From NCBI GenBank assembly GCA_017502845.1, contig JAFVUE010000008.1:1-64000 (forward strand): a stretch of 64,000 nucleotides of DNA. Reading direction: 5' to 3'. A model generated the notes under the pieces. That model made no database searches and had not been told where the DNA came from. It saw nothing but the letters and a program-made list of their open reading frames with translations. The stretch comes from Clostridia bacterium. Lineage in GTDB: Bacteria; Bacillota; Clostridia; UMGS1810. Of this stretch, positions 53,767 to 61,700 are shown piece after piece; the first letter of the stretch is position 1, and every line of letters begins with the position of its first letter. The translations under genes and the position numbers were made by a program.

Positions 53767-54309
53767 TTATTCATATAATTCTCCGAGACCTTCGCTGATA
53801 TATCCGTTTATCCAGGAAAGTATCTCGGGCGATACTACGGAAACACCATCCAAAATCTTCTTAACCTCTACGGTAGAAAACTCAAACTCTTTTCCGTCAA
53901 AATTATGCCTGTACACAAAATCCGTACTCTCGCTGCCGCCTATAAGGGTTACCATGGTGGACGCCATATCGCCCAGGGGCTGACGGTCAATACTGTCGTG
54001 AACGAATGTTGCCGTAACCTGCGTTCCTTTACCCAGTTCGGAAGTTATACCAAAACTTCCGCCGGTAAGTTCCGCCGCATTCTTAAAAAGTGAAAGCCCC
54101 ATACCAACCTTACGGGTTGTGCGGGTGGTTTTGAAAGGATCTGTAACCTTACTTAAAAAATCCTCATCCATACCGCAACCGTTATCGGTGATGGTTATTT
54201 TAAGTTCGTTGCGGATAACACTCTCGTCTATATCCACCTGAACAAGAGTTGCTCCTGCTTTGGTGGAGTTATTGACAATATCTAAAATGTGCAGGGATAA
54301 TTCTGTCAT
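53767..54309 (-). CDS. Histidine-kinase-type ATPase domain protein in the hydrogenase operon
   Basis: A 180-residue stand-alone GHKL ATPase domain: N-box HILDIVNNSTKAGA, G1 DNGCGMDE, and F/G2 region KVGMGLSLFKNAAELTGGSF, GKGTQVT. There is no dimerisation/histidine domain and no sensor, so it is not a conventional kinase. It resembles anti-sigma-factor or partner-switching kinases. The start is the ATG at 54309, 1 bp after the NuoE-like stop, without a strong SD, so translation is coupled. Genes of this kind sit in the same place in other clostridial hydrogenase operons, with unknown function. Confidence 0.85.
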   Translation of the reverse strand: MTELSLHILDIVNNSTKAGATLVQVDIDESVIRNELKITITDNGCGMDEDFLSKVTDPFKTTRTTRKVGMGLSLFKNAAELTGGSFGITSELGKGTQVTATFVHDSIDRQPLGDMASTMVTLIGGSESTDFVYRHNFDGKEFEFSTVEVKKILDGVSVVSPEILSWINGYISEGLGELYE

Positions 54310-54310
54310 A

Positions 54311-54805
54311 TCAGTCCATATACTTGGCAAGTATGCCCTCAACGTCGTCTACAACCAGACGGCCGTAAACATCGTCATTTACTGTAAATACGGGAGCGAG
54401 ACCGCAAGCACCGATACAACGTGTTGCCTCAAGTGAGAACTTACCGTCCTCTGTGCACTCGCCTACATCAATGCCGAGAATCTGCTTAATCTTCTCAAGG
54501 ATATCGCCGGAGCCCTTAACATAACAAGCTGTACCTAAGCACACACCGATCTTATACTTACCCTTGGGATTGATAGAAAACTGTGTGTAGAATGTAACTA
54601 CACCGTAGATTTCAGACATAGGAACATCAATGCCCTCTGAAATAACTTTCTGCACTTCGATGGGCAGATAGCCGATAATCTCCTGTACTTCGTGGAGAAC
54701 AGGTATCAATGCGCCGTCAGTACCTTTGTACTTTGCAATGACCTGCTGTACCTTTTCTTCCTGCTCTTTTGTCATTACAAAAGCAGGAGTTGCTTTTTCG
54801 CTCAT
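54311..54805 (-). CDS. NuoE-like [2Fe-2S] subunit of the hydrogenase (HydC/HndA)
   Basis: A 164-residue 24-kDa-subunit homologue. The helical N-terminal domain is followed by a thioredoxin-like domain with cluster ligands in CLGTACYVKG and RCIGACGLAPV. It completes the NADH-binding module of the hydrogenase. SD AGGAGG. First gene after the promoter at 54865-54893. Confidence 0.95.
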   Translation of the reverse strand: MSEKATPAFVMTKEQEEKVQQVIAKYKGTDGALIPVLHEVQEIIGYLPIEVQKVISEGIDVPMSEIYGVVTFYTQFSINPKGKYKIGVCLGTACYVKGSGDILEKIKQILGIDVGECTEDGKFSLEATRCIGACGLAPVFTVNDDVYGRLVVDDVEGILAKYMD

Positions 54806-54864
54806 TTGTCATCCTCCTAATTTATTTTGATTGTTACTTTTTTAACAATATTTCAAACATATTA

Positions 54865-54893
54865 ATTATAACACATATTTCGCGGTATTTCCA
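54865..54893 (-). promoter_or_regulatory. Promoter of the hydrogenase structural operon
   Basis: On the minus strand TGGAAA, 17 bp, TATAAT with an extended TGt. The -35 is weak and the -10 perfect. It separates the structural genes from the upstream PHP/DRTGG module. No terminator is visible in 54806-54947, so read-through from upstream genes is also likely. Confidence 0.6.
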
Positions 54894-54947
54894 CTAATTT
54901 TTTATTTTTTTACTGCTTAAATTATTTTTTATACATTATGTACAATT

Positions 54948-55655
54948 TTATCGCAAAAGAGTATTAATTATTGCCTCGGGTGTTAATGATTCCACATCCA
55001 AAAAATATTCCCTCTCCGAAATATCCCACAGGTAATGAGCATCAGAGGAGTGAATCACTCTAAAACGGTCTGTCCCATTATTCTCCTGTAGTGATTTTTC
55101 TTTTGAAAGGTCTTTGATTTCAACGGTTGTAAATCCCCACGCATCATCTATGATACCAAGGTTGGAAATAACGCTGTATGAGGATTTATCTATATGTGCA
55201 GGAATTGCTACACCGCCAAAGGACCTTGCAAGGGACGAAACCTTATCAACCGAAAGAGATGTTGCCGTTACAAGCATATTCTCCTCATAGCCGATGATTT
55301 CATCATTTTCATCAAGGTATACCTGTTCGCCGAATATATCAGTTCTGTTTCTAATCTTCGGAAGCGCATCACGGACTTTTTCTTCCATTTCACGTGCACT
55401 TTTAAGATTGGGAAAAAGGCATACAATATGACATTCCTCTGCCGTTTCCACTTCCATACCGGGGAGAACAAGAAGTTCCCCACCCTCGGCACATTTCATA
55501 CACGCTTCCGCATTGCCGCAGGTGTTATGGTCAGTAATAGCGATAACGTCCAAACCTTTAAGAGTTGCCATATTAACTATGTTATTGGGTGTCATATCCC
55601 CGTCGCCACAGGGAGAAAGTGCAGTATGTATATGAAAATCGTAGGCAATCCTCAT
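54948..55655 (-). CDS. PHP-domain metal-dependent phosphoesterase-like protein
   Basis: A 235-residue polymerase/histidinol-phosphatase (PHP) domain. Metal ligands are visible in DFHIHTALSP (near the N-terminus), ITDHNT, an EVE/H region, IPAHID and SSDAHYL near the end. Likely a small phosphoesterase or cyclic-nucleotide hydrolase with unknown substrate. It overlaps the DRTGG gene by 4 bp (ATGA), so the two are translated together. Consistently placed with hydrogenase-like proteins in Clostridia. Confidence 0.88.
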   Translation of the reverse strand: MRIAYDFHIHTALSPCGDGDMTPNNIVNMATLKGLDVIAITDHNTCGNAEACMKCAEGGELLVLPGMEVETAEECHIVCLFPNLKSAREMEEKVRDALPKIRNRTDIFGEQVYLDENDEIIGYEENMLVTATSLSVDKVSSLARSFGGVAIPAHIDKSSYSVISNLGIIDDAWGFTTVEIKDLSKEKSLQENNGTDRFRVIHSSDAHYLWDISEREYFLDVESLTPEAIINTLLR

Positions 55656-55981
55656 AATGATTTACCGATTGCCATAGCACATTCAAAGGCGTTTTTTTCT
55701 GTGCGGATAATAATCACGCCCTCGTTATTTGCCTTTGCAATAACGCTGTCCTCTATATTCATACCCTCTGCAATAAGCACACACGCCGCCTCTGTAAGAA
55801 CGGCAACTGCGGCTATATTGACATTTGCCTGAACTGTAATCCACACATCCCCTGCGCTGACCTTTGACATAGCCAAACTCAGAAGATCGCACACGTAACA
55901 GCCCTTTGCATCAACGCCGTCAATGGGTGTGGTGGTAAGCATCTCTCCGCCTACGGCGGTTATAATATCTTTTATTGTCAT
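55652..55981 (-). CDS. DRTGG-domain protein 1
   Basis: A 109-residue protein covering a single DRTGG domain (Rossmann-like, normally a ligand- or nucleotide-sensing module; blocks VKGCYVCDLLSLAMSKV and VIIIRTEKNAFECAMAI). SD AGGAG. It is flanked by the sensory hydrogenase-like protein (10 bp upstream) and the PHP protein (overlap). A paralogue lies at 58863. Confidence 0.82.
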   Translation of the reverse strand: MTIKDIITAVGGEMLTTTPIDGVDAKGCYVCDLLSLAMSKVSAGDVWITVQANVNIAAVAVLTEAACVLIAEGMNIEDSVIAKANNEGVIIIRTEKNAFECAMAIGKSL

Positions 55982-55991
55982 AACATTTCTC

Positions 55992-57260
55992 CTAATGTTT
56001 ATCCATATTCATCATTTCCTGTGCAAGTTCGGAAATCTTCTCTCTTAATTTGAATATGCAGTCTGTCTCCTTGGCAAATCCACGGACAATATCTTCGGAA
56101 AGTGTTTTGCACGACGGAGAACCGCATGAACCGCAATCAAGTTTCGGCAGAGAGTCGTGAATCTTTGACATCTGCTCCATCTTCTGCATTGCGACGATCA
56201 TATCATCGTCAAGGTTCATTGCAGTATTATGCTCAAGGGGAATATCCCACGAAACATCCACACTGTCGGGAATAGTGGCTTTCTTCGTAAATGTGGAGGA
56301 CAGTTTCTTTATCCTGCCCTTGGCAACAAAGTTATTCTCCACATTAAGGGGGCCACCTACACAACCGCCAACACAGGCAAGTCCTTCAACGAAATCAATA
56401 TCCTCCATCTTCCCGTCCTCTATGGCTTCCATAACCTCTATTACATTATGTATGCCGTCAACGGCTATATAATTCTCTGTAGCAAGTCCCCTTGCTTCGC
56501 CGCCGCTGACTGCCCAGCAAACTCCGTCAAAATCGGCTCTGGCAAGTTCTTCACAGGATTCCTTGCTGTTTAAGTACGGCAGCACTTTAAGATACATATC
56601 TTTAATGGAAAATGTTCCGTTGATATAGGATTTTGCCGCACCGATGGGAATCTTTGCACAGGTTGCCTTTGCTGCACAGGGTGTTATGAAAAATACACCT
56701 ATATCAGAATCAGGAAGTCCTGTATGCTCTGCGGCAACCTTTCTTGCAAGTCGTGCCGCAAGATTCATAGGCGATATTACGGGAAGTATATGGTCAATCA
56801 AGCTTGGGAATCTTGCGCAGATAAGTTTTACAACAGTAGGACACGCAGAACTTATAACGGGCTTTTCGATTTGCATATTATCCAGCATTTTTCTGGTTTC
56901 GTTTGTTATAATCTGCGCTGCATACGCCACTTCAAACACATCGTCAAAACCCACTTTCTTCAACGCATTGAGAAGCGAATTGATATCAGTTAGTTTCGGA
57001 AACTGACCGTAAAAAGTCGGTGCAGGAAGTGCTATATTGTATTTATAATTTTTTAATATATCAATTTTATCTGTTATTGCCTTTTTCGCGTGATAAGGAC
57101 AAACCCTTATACACTCTCCGCAATCTATACAGCGTTCTTTTATAATCTTCGCCTTGCCGTCGCGAACACGTATTGCCTGTGTGGGGCAACGCTTGATACA
57201 GTTCGTACAGCCGTGGCATTTCTCTTTATCCAGAGTTACCGAATGAAATATATCACTCAT
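55992..57260 (-). CDS. Hydrogenase-like protein with altered H-cluster motifs (putative H2 sensor)
   Basis: A 422-residue protein. Two N-terminal [4Fe-4S] motifs (C15-C25, C44-C54) precede an [FeFe]-hydrogenase large-subunit fold (about 65-315) and a C-terminal [4Fe-4S] domain (C376, C379, C384, C401). The H-cluster ligands C140, C195, C296 and C300 are kept, but L1 reads SSACPTVV (Ala in place of the proton-relay Cys), L2 TPCAAKATC (Cys where Glu is usual) and L3 ACVGGCVGGPLN. This fits the group of putative sensory hydrogenases, here without a PAS domain. It is preceded by ATPase and DRTGG genes and followed by DRTGG and PHP genes, suggesting signalling rather than catalysis. Confidence 0.87.
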   Translation of the reverse strand: MSDIFHSVTLDKEKCHGCTNCIKRCPTQAIRVRDGKAKIIKERCIDCGECIRVCPYHAKKAITDKIDILKNYKYNIALPAPTFYGQFPKLTDINSLLNALKKVGFDDVFEVAYAAQIITNETRKMLDNMQIEKPVISSACPTVVKLICARFPSLIDHILPVISPMNLAARLARKVAAEHTGLPDSDIGVFFITPCAAKATCAKIPIGAAKSYINGTFSIKDMYLKVLPYLNSKESCEELARADFDGVCWAVSGGEARGLATENYIAVDGIHNVIEVMEAIEDGKMEDIDFVEGLACVGGCVGGPLNVENNFVAKGRIKKLSSTFTKKATIPDSVDVSWDIPLEHNTAMNLDDDMIVAMQKMEQMSKIHDSLPKLDCGSCGSPSCKTLSEDIVRGFAKETDCIFKLREKISELAQEMMNMDKH

Positions 57261-57308
57261 CAGTTATCACTCCTTCATTTATCAATGATACGGTTTACCG
57301 CAGTCATT

Positions 57309-58394
57309 TTATTTTACAGCTAACAATTCATCTAATGCTGAAAGAAAATCTTCTTTGGTTGTGCCGATAATCCCATAACTTTTCCTATCTGATTCAGCGA
57401 CCTCACATAGCATATAACATTCTTTGCCCAAAATTTCTTTTGCATAGGCATCTGTTTCTGCAGTTATATATCTGATACCATCATCCGTCAGAACAATAGC
57501 TATATACTTACACTGAATAGAATACAACGCATCTTTGCTATTGGCGTCCCTGAATGTCACTAGTAAAACATTATTACCGTCTTTGGTGGTTTCATATGTA
57601 ACATCAAATGTGTTTTCCGCATCCATTCCGTTTTGTTTCAGAATATTTGTATGAGAATCCAGAAGCAACTCTTCTGTGATTTCTTCTCCCTCGTCAAAAA
57701 CATAAACGGTTTCCGAATCTATCTGAATCTGCAAAACAAGTTCTATTCCGAAACCGTCCCACAGTGCTTCTACATATTGAATAACTTTAGGATTCTTTTT
57801 CTTCAATTCCGTCAAAATTACTTCGGAAGATTCATAAAAATTCTGAGGCAAGATCATTTGTTCAAAAGTGTATCTGAATTCATTTTTCATCGAAAGAAGT
57901 TTTTCTGTATCGGCATGACTGAGTTCTTTATATGTATATTCTCTGTCTGTTTCTGCATCCGTAGTTGTAATATCAACTCTTCGCAAATCGCCATTCCATT
58001 CAACCTTACATCCCAACCCCTCGGATACTGCACGGGCAGGAACTAATGTTCTGCCATCAATGAGTTTGGCCGGAACATCCAGTTCAACTATCTCCTGATT
58101 TTTGAACATTTGATTGCTGTCTATTGTTATTTCGATTTTTAAATCATCTTTAACGGCAACTGCCGTTTTTGTTTCATCTACCCAATCCACTTTGGCACCA
58201 AGTGCTTCAAAAATACGGCGCATTGGTACAAGTGTTCTTCCGCTTTCAATAATCGGTTCAACATCAAAATCTATCTGCACATCGTCAATGAAAACTGTTA
58301 CGGGAGTTTCATTGGCAAATGCCACAGTTGAAAACATAAAAATCATAGCAAATGTGAGTACTAAAAATATAATTGTCTTAACTAAATTCTTCAT
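57309..58394 (-). CDS. Secreted protein with copper-amine-oxidase N-terminal (stalk) domains
   Basis: A 361-residue exported protein with signal peptide (about 1-26). Two stalk-domain repeats follow, recognisable by SGRTLVPMRRIFEALGAKVDW and DGRTLVPARAVSEGLGCKVEW (quoted separately; about 50-135). The rest (about 150-361) is an unrecognised alpha/beta region. Such stalk domains are common in clostridial surface proteins and here no oxidase is present. It sits between the ATPase-domain gene (26 bp) and the hydrogenase-like gene (48 bp) on the same strand, an odd place for a secreted protein. Confidence 0.8.
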   Translation of the reverse strand: MKNLVKTIIFLVLTFAMIFMFSTVAFANETPVTVFIDDVQIDFDVEPIIESGRTLVPMRRIFEALGAKVDWVDETKTAVAVKDDLKIEITIDSNQMFKNQEIVELDVPAKLIDGRTLVPARAVSEGLGCKVEWNGDLRRVDITTTDAETDREYTYKELSHADTEKLLSMKNEFRYTFEQMILPQNFYESSEVILTELKKKNPKVIQYVEALWDGFGIELVLQIQIDSETVYVFDEGEEITEELLLDSHTNILKQNGMDAENTFDVTYETTKDGNNVLLVTFRDANSKDALYSIQCKYIAIVLTDDGIRYITAETDAYAKEILGKECYMLCEVAESDRKSYGIIGTTKEDFLSALDELLAVK

Positions 58395-58420
58395 TATAAA
58401 TTCCTCCGGCATATATCTGT

Positions 58421-58849
58421 TTATTTTATATTAACGTGCATCTCTATAGTAGTACCTACTCCGAGGACAGAATCAACATTCATATAATCAGTATATTTCT
58501 GCATATTGGGCAAGCCCATACCTGCTCCGAAACCGAGGTTTCTGACTTCTTCGGTTGCGGTGGAATAGCCCTCCTGCATTGCCTGTTCTATACTTGCGAT
58601 ACCGGGGCCCTTATCCTTAAGCAGAATCTTCACACACTCGGGTGTTATCTCAACATCAATAGTTCCGCCGTCGGCGTGGATAACCATATTTATCTCGCCC
58701 TCATAAGTTGCAACGGCAACTTTGCGCACAACAGCAGGGGGAACACCGAGTTTACCCAGAACTTTCTTGATATTGCTTGATGCCTCTCCCGCAACGGAAA
58801 AATCTTCGCCGTCTATGTCAAAATGCAATTTGTAAGAATTATCCGACAT
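58421..58849 (-). CDS. Anti-sigma-factor-like ATPase domain protein
   Basis: A 142-residue GHKL ATPase of the RsbW/SpoIIAB kind: ATP-lid motifs DKGPGIASIEQAMQEGYST and FGAGMGLPNMQKY, ending in a short strand. Partner-switching kinases of this type phosphorylate an anti-sigma antagonist or bind a sigma factor. Neither an antagonist nor a sigma gene is beside it. The start is the ATG at 58849 (MSDNSYKL), with GGAGGTG upstream. It overlaps nothing, but lies 13 bp after DRTGG protein 2. Confidence 0.86.
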   Translation of the reverse strand: MSDNSYKLHFDIDGEDFSVAGEASSNIKKVLGKLGVPPAVVRKVAVATYEGEINMVIHADGGTIDVEITPECVKILLKDKGPGIASIEQAMQEGYSTATEEVRNLGFGAGMGLPNMQKYTDYMNVDSVLGVGTTIEMHVNIK

Positions 58850-58862
58850 CAGCGCACCTCCG

Positions 58863-59201
58863 TTACCATTTAAGTCCTGCCTCATACAGTTTGCCACAGG
58901 AAATATACATAGGCAACTGTGTAGACAGAACGGCTATACCTGACTCCTTCGCAAGTTCGATAACTTCTGCTTCCGGCTCTTTGCCACGGACGAATACAAT
59001 TGCTTTCATATCCATCATCTCCGCAGTACGTACAACCTGCGGATTGATAAGACCTGTGATAAGCATACACTGATGCTCAACGAAAGCCAGAACATCGCTC
59101 ATAAGGTCGCATCCATAAGCAGAAAGCACCTCTGTGTCAAGTAAATCTTCTCCGCAAAGAACCTTTGCATCAATTACATCCATAATCTCTCTGAGTTTCA
59201 T
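58863..59201 (-). CDS. DRTGG-domain protein 2
   Basis: A 112-residue single DRTGG domain (MKLREIMDVIDAKVLCGE; SAYGCDLMSDVLAFVE; GIAVLSTQLPMY). The start is the ATG at 59201 with GGAG upstream; the reading frame extends further upstream through the tyrS terminator, which is not plausible coding. It heads the signalling module of the hydrogenase locus. Paralogous to the protein at 55652. Confidence 0.85.
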   Translation of the reverse strand: MKLREIMDVIDAKVLCGEDLLDTEVLSAYGCDLMSDVLAFVEHQCMLITGLINPQVVRTAEMMDMKAIVFVRGKEPEAEVIELAKESGIAVLSTQLPMYISCGKLYEAGLKW

Positions 59202-59233
59202 ATTTTTTCTCCATTCCTCTCGAAAAAAACTCA

Positions 59234-59276
59234 AAGGCACTCCTCCGCAGATATAGTACCTACGGCAAAGTGCCTT
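59234..59276 (-). terminator. tyrS terminator / leader hairpin of the hydrogenase module
   Basis: AAGGCACT/AGTGCCTT outer stem with an inner CCG/CGG pair and a 15-nt loop, then TTTGAG and T7 on the minus strand. It starts 11 bp after tyrS and ends 33 bp before the DRTGG-2 start. It could be a partial attenuator, allowing some read-through into the module, since I see no promoter after it. Confidence 0.7.
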
Positions 59277-59286
59277 AATTTGTGTT

Positions 59287-60510
59287 TTATTTAAGTACCA
59301 CTCTGTGGAATACTTTCTTACCTTTTTTGATGATAATCTCACCGTCATTGAAATCAGATGCTGTAATCATCTTATCAATAGCAGTAACTTTCTCATTGTC
59401 AACGCTTACGCCACCCTGCTGAACAAGACGTCTGCCCTCGCCCTTTGAGGGGATAAGGCCGCAAGAGAGCAACAGGTCAAGGATATTGATACCCTCGCCC
59501 AATTCGTCAGCAGATATTTCTGTGCTCGGCATATTGGCAGAACTTGCTCCGCCGAATGCTGCCTCAGCCGCACTCTTGGACTTTGATGCTTCCTCTTCGC
59601 CGTGAACGAGTTTTGTAACCTCGTAAGCAAGGATTTTCTTTGCTTCGTTTAGTTCTGCACCCTGAAGTTTTTCAAGTTCATGAATCTCCTCCATAGGAAT
59701 AAATGTGAGGAGTTTTAAGCACTTGATAACATCGGCATCGTCAACATTGCGCCAGTACTGATAGAATTCGTAAGGTGTTGTTTTCTTGGGATCAAGCCAA
59801 AGCGCACCGCTCTGTGTTTTACCCATTTTCTTACCCTCGCTGTTTGTGAGCAGAGTAAATGTCATCCCGTAAACCTGCTTCTGGTCTTTTCTTCGGCAGA
59901 GGTCAATACCGCCTAAGATATTTGACCACTGGTCATCGCCGCCAAGTTCAATCTTACAGTCATACTTACGGCTGAGCATAAGGAAGTCGTAACTCTGCAT
60001 AAGCATATAGTTAAATTCTAAGAATGACAAACCTTTTTCCAATCTCTGCTTGAAACATTCTGCCGCAAGCATCTTATTAACAGAGAAACATGAACCGATA
60101 TCTCTCAAAAATTCTACATAGTTAAGATCTAAAAGCCAATCAGCATTATTAACCATAATTGCCTTATCGTCTGAGAAATCAATAACGCTTGAAAGTTGCT
60201 CCTTGAATCTCTCGCAGTTGTAGTCGATGATCTCTTTAGTCATCATCTGGCGCATATCGGTTCTGCCCGAGGGATCACCGATATGACCTGTTCCGCCACC
60301 AACCAATGCAATCGGTCTGTGGCCGTGCATCTGCATATGGCGCATAACTACCATCTGCAGAAAATGACCTACGTGTAAGCTGTCTGCAGTGGGGTCGAAT
60401 CCTATATAAAAGGTAACCTTTTCCTTACCCAGTAATTCTCTTATCTCGTCTTCGTGTGTTACCTGAGCAATAAGTCCTCTCTCACTCAACACATCATAAA
60501 CATTTCTCAT
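59287..60510 (-). CDS. tyrS: Tyrosyl-tRNA synthetase
   Basis: A 407-residue class I synthetase: [16 protein letters not shown] (HIGH-like), the tyrosine site GGDDQW, KMGKT (KMSKS-like) and a C-terminal S4 RNA-binding domain (about 340-405, [18 protein letters not shown]). SD CAGGAGG. The 50 bp upstream is too short for a T-box leader. Confidence 0.97.
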   Translation of the reverse strand: MRNVYDVLSERGLIAQVTHEDEIRELLGKEKVTFYIGFDPTADSLHVGHFLQMVVMRHMQMHGHRPIALVGGGTGHIGDPSGRTDMRQMMTKEIIDYNCERFKEQLSSVIDFSDDKAIMVNNADWLLDLNYVEFLRDIGSCFSVNKMLAAECFKQRLEKGLSFLEFNYMLMQSYDFLMLSRKYDCKIELGGDDQWSNILGGIDLCRRKDQKQVYGMTFTLLTNSEGKKMGKTQSGALWLDPKKTTPYEFYQYWRNVDDADVIKCLKLLTFIPMEEIHELEKLQGAELNEAKKILAYEVTKLVHGEEEASKSKSAAEAAFGGASSANMPSTEISADELGEGINILDLLLSCGLIPSKGEGRRLVQQGGVSVDNEKVTAIDKMITASDFNDGEIIIKKGKKVFHRVVLK

Positions 60511-60560
60511 TTGATTTTGTCCTCCTGAACAAGTATACTACTATAATTGTATCAGCAAAA

Positions 60561-61637
60561 TCAAATAAATTCAAGTACTTCCTTAACAGTTTTTTCACAT
60601 ATTTCATCTATTTTTCCAAAATCCATTGCGGGGATGTAATATTTCTCAAGTTCATCGTGATATTGCTTTGCTTGTGTGATAGCCGAGATTGCCTGATTTA
60701 TAAGGCGGTCCGTTTCCGCTAAAGCAAATTCACGTTCCGCTTTATGGGTTTCGAGGATGTATTTGCTTGATGAATCAGTAAAGTCCACAACCTCTCCGTT
60801 TTCGTAAGAGTGAAACTTGTTTGACACGGTGAATGCAAGGTTGAGTTTCGGGATGAGAAGATGGTCTATCCTTTTATCGGGCGCAAAAGGACAGTAATAT
60901 GCCTCAACATTAAAGCCGCGGTTTATAGCAATGTCGCATATTCTGTGAAGAGTATCCCCCACATAACCTTTCAGTGTATATGTCTTATAACCCTCAAACA
61001 GAGTTTGGCTGTAATCTACCATACCCTTGGGAGTAATGCCACTTGCGAAAAGTTTTCGGACATTGCCCTTTGCATCGGATATGGGAATCTCCGCAAATTC
61101 ACGGTACAGAATATTCTCCTCAAAAGCAGAATGGGCGTTATTCTTTATACTTTCTCTGCAGATTTTTTCTGCATCATCATGGAGAATCCGTGCTGCAGCA
61201 AGATACACATACGCTCTGCCAAAATGTTCTCTTATTCTCTCGTTCGCCTTCATAATCCCGTCTTTGTGGCGTCGAAGTGCATCTTCGTCCCAAAACGAGC
61301 CGAGATTTAATAGCGTATCAACTGCACCGGGGGTTTTAGGATCAACTATGTGGGGAGAGGTGCCGTCAACAAGGGCGATATTAGCAGGTCTGATTATTAC
61401 TCCGTCAAGGGAATCGGGATCAGACGAGCAGTGGGCAAATTCCACATCCGCACCTTTTTTCTTTGCCGCCTCGGCTACCTTTTTCATAAGAGTTGATTTG
61501 CCAGTACCGGGACCGCCTTTGATACAGTAAATCTTTCGTGCGCTCTCCTGCGGAAGCAGATAATCATAATAGGAGTAAAACCCCTTCGGCGTGTTTCCGC
61601 CTAAAAAGAAATGCTTTTCAGAACCTTTGAATGACAT
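60561..61637 (-). CDS. P-loop ATPase of the PRK06851-like family
   Basis: A 358-residue soluble ATPase. Walker A GGPGTGKST (41-49), a Walker-B-like stretch VIIRPANIALVDGTSPHI (about 78-95), and a second, non-P-loop half with YCPFAPDKRIDHLLIPKLNLA. It resembles uncharacterised Firmicutes proteins of the PRK06851 type; no function is established. The ATG lies directly after a terminator T-run, and its SD AAGGTGG is the 3' arm of that hairpin. Confidence 0.75.
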   Translation of the reverse strand: MSFKGSEKHFFLGGNTPKGFYSYYDYLLPQESARKIYCIKGGPGTGKSTLMKKVAEAAKKKGADVEFAHCSSDPDSLDGVIIRPANIALVDGTSPHIVDPKTPGAVDTLLNLGSFWDEDALRRHKDGIMKANERIREHFGRAYVYLAAARILHDDAEKICRESIKNNAHSAFEENILYREFAEIPISDAKGNVRKLFASGITPKGMVDYSQTLFEGYKTYTLKGYVGDTLHRICDIAINRGFNVEAYYCPFAPDKRIDHLLIPKLNLAFTVSNKFHSYENGEVVDFTDSSSKYILETHKAEREFALAETDRLINQAISAITQAKQYHDELEKYYIPAMDFGKIDEICEKTVKEVLEFI

Positions 61638-61644
61638 AAAAAAC

Positions 61645-61685
61645 CCACCTTTCTCAATTATACATTTTATGATTGAGAAAGGTGG
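61645..61685 (-). terminator. Terminator that also buries the next gene's SD
   Basis: The 14-bp perfect stem CCACCTTTCTCAAT/ATTGAGAAAGGTGG with a 13-nt loop is followed on the minus strand by TTTTTT and then at once by the ATG of the P-loop ATPase (61637). The 3' arm contains AAGGTGG, that gene's only SD. Confidence 0.88.
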
Positions 61686-61700
61686 TGAGTTACAAAAGAT

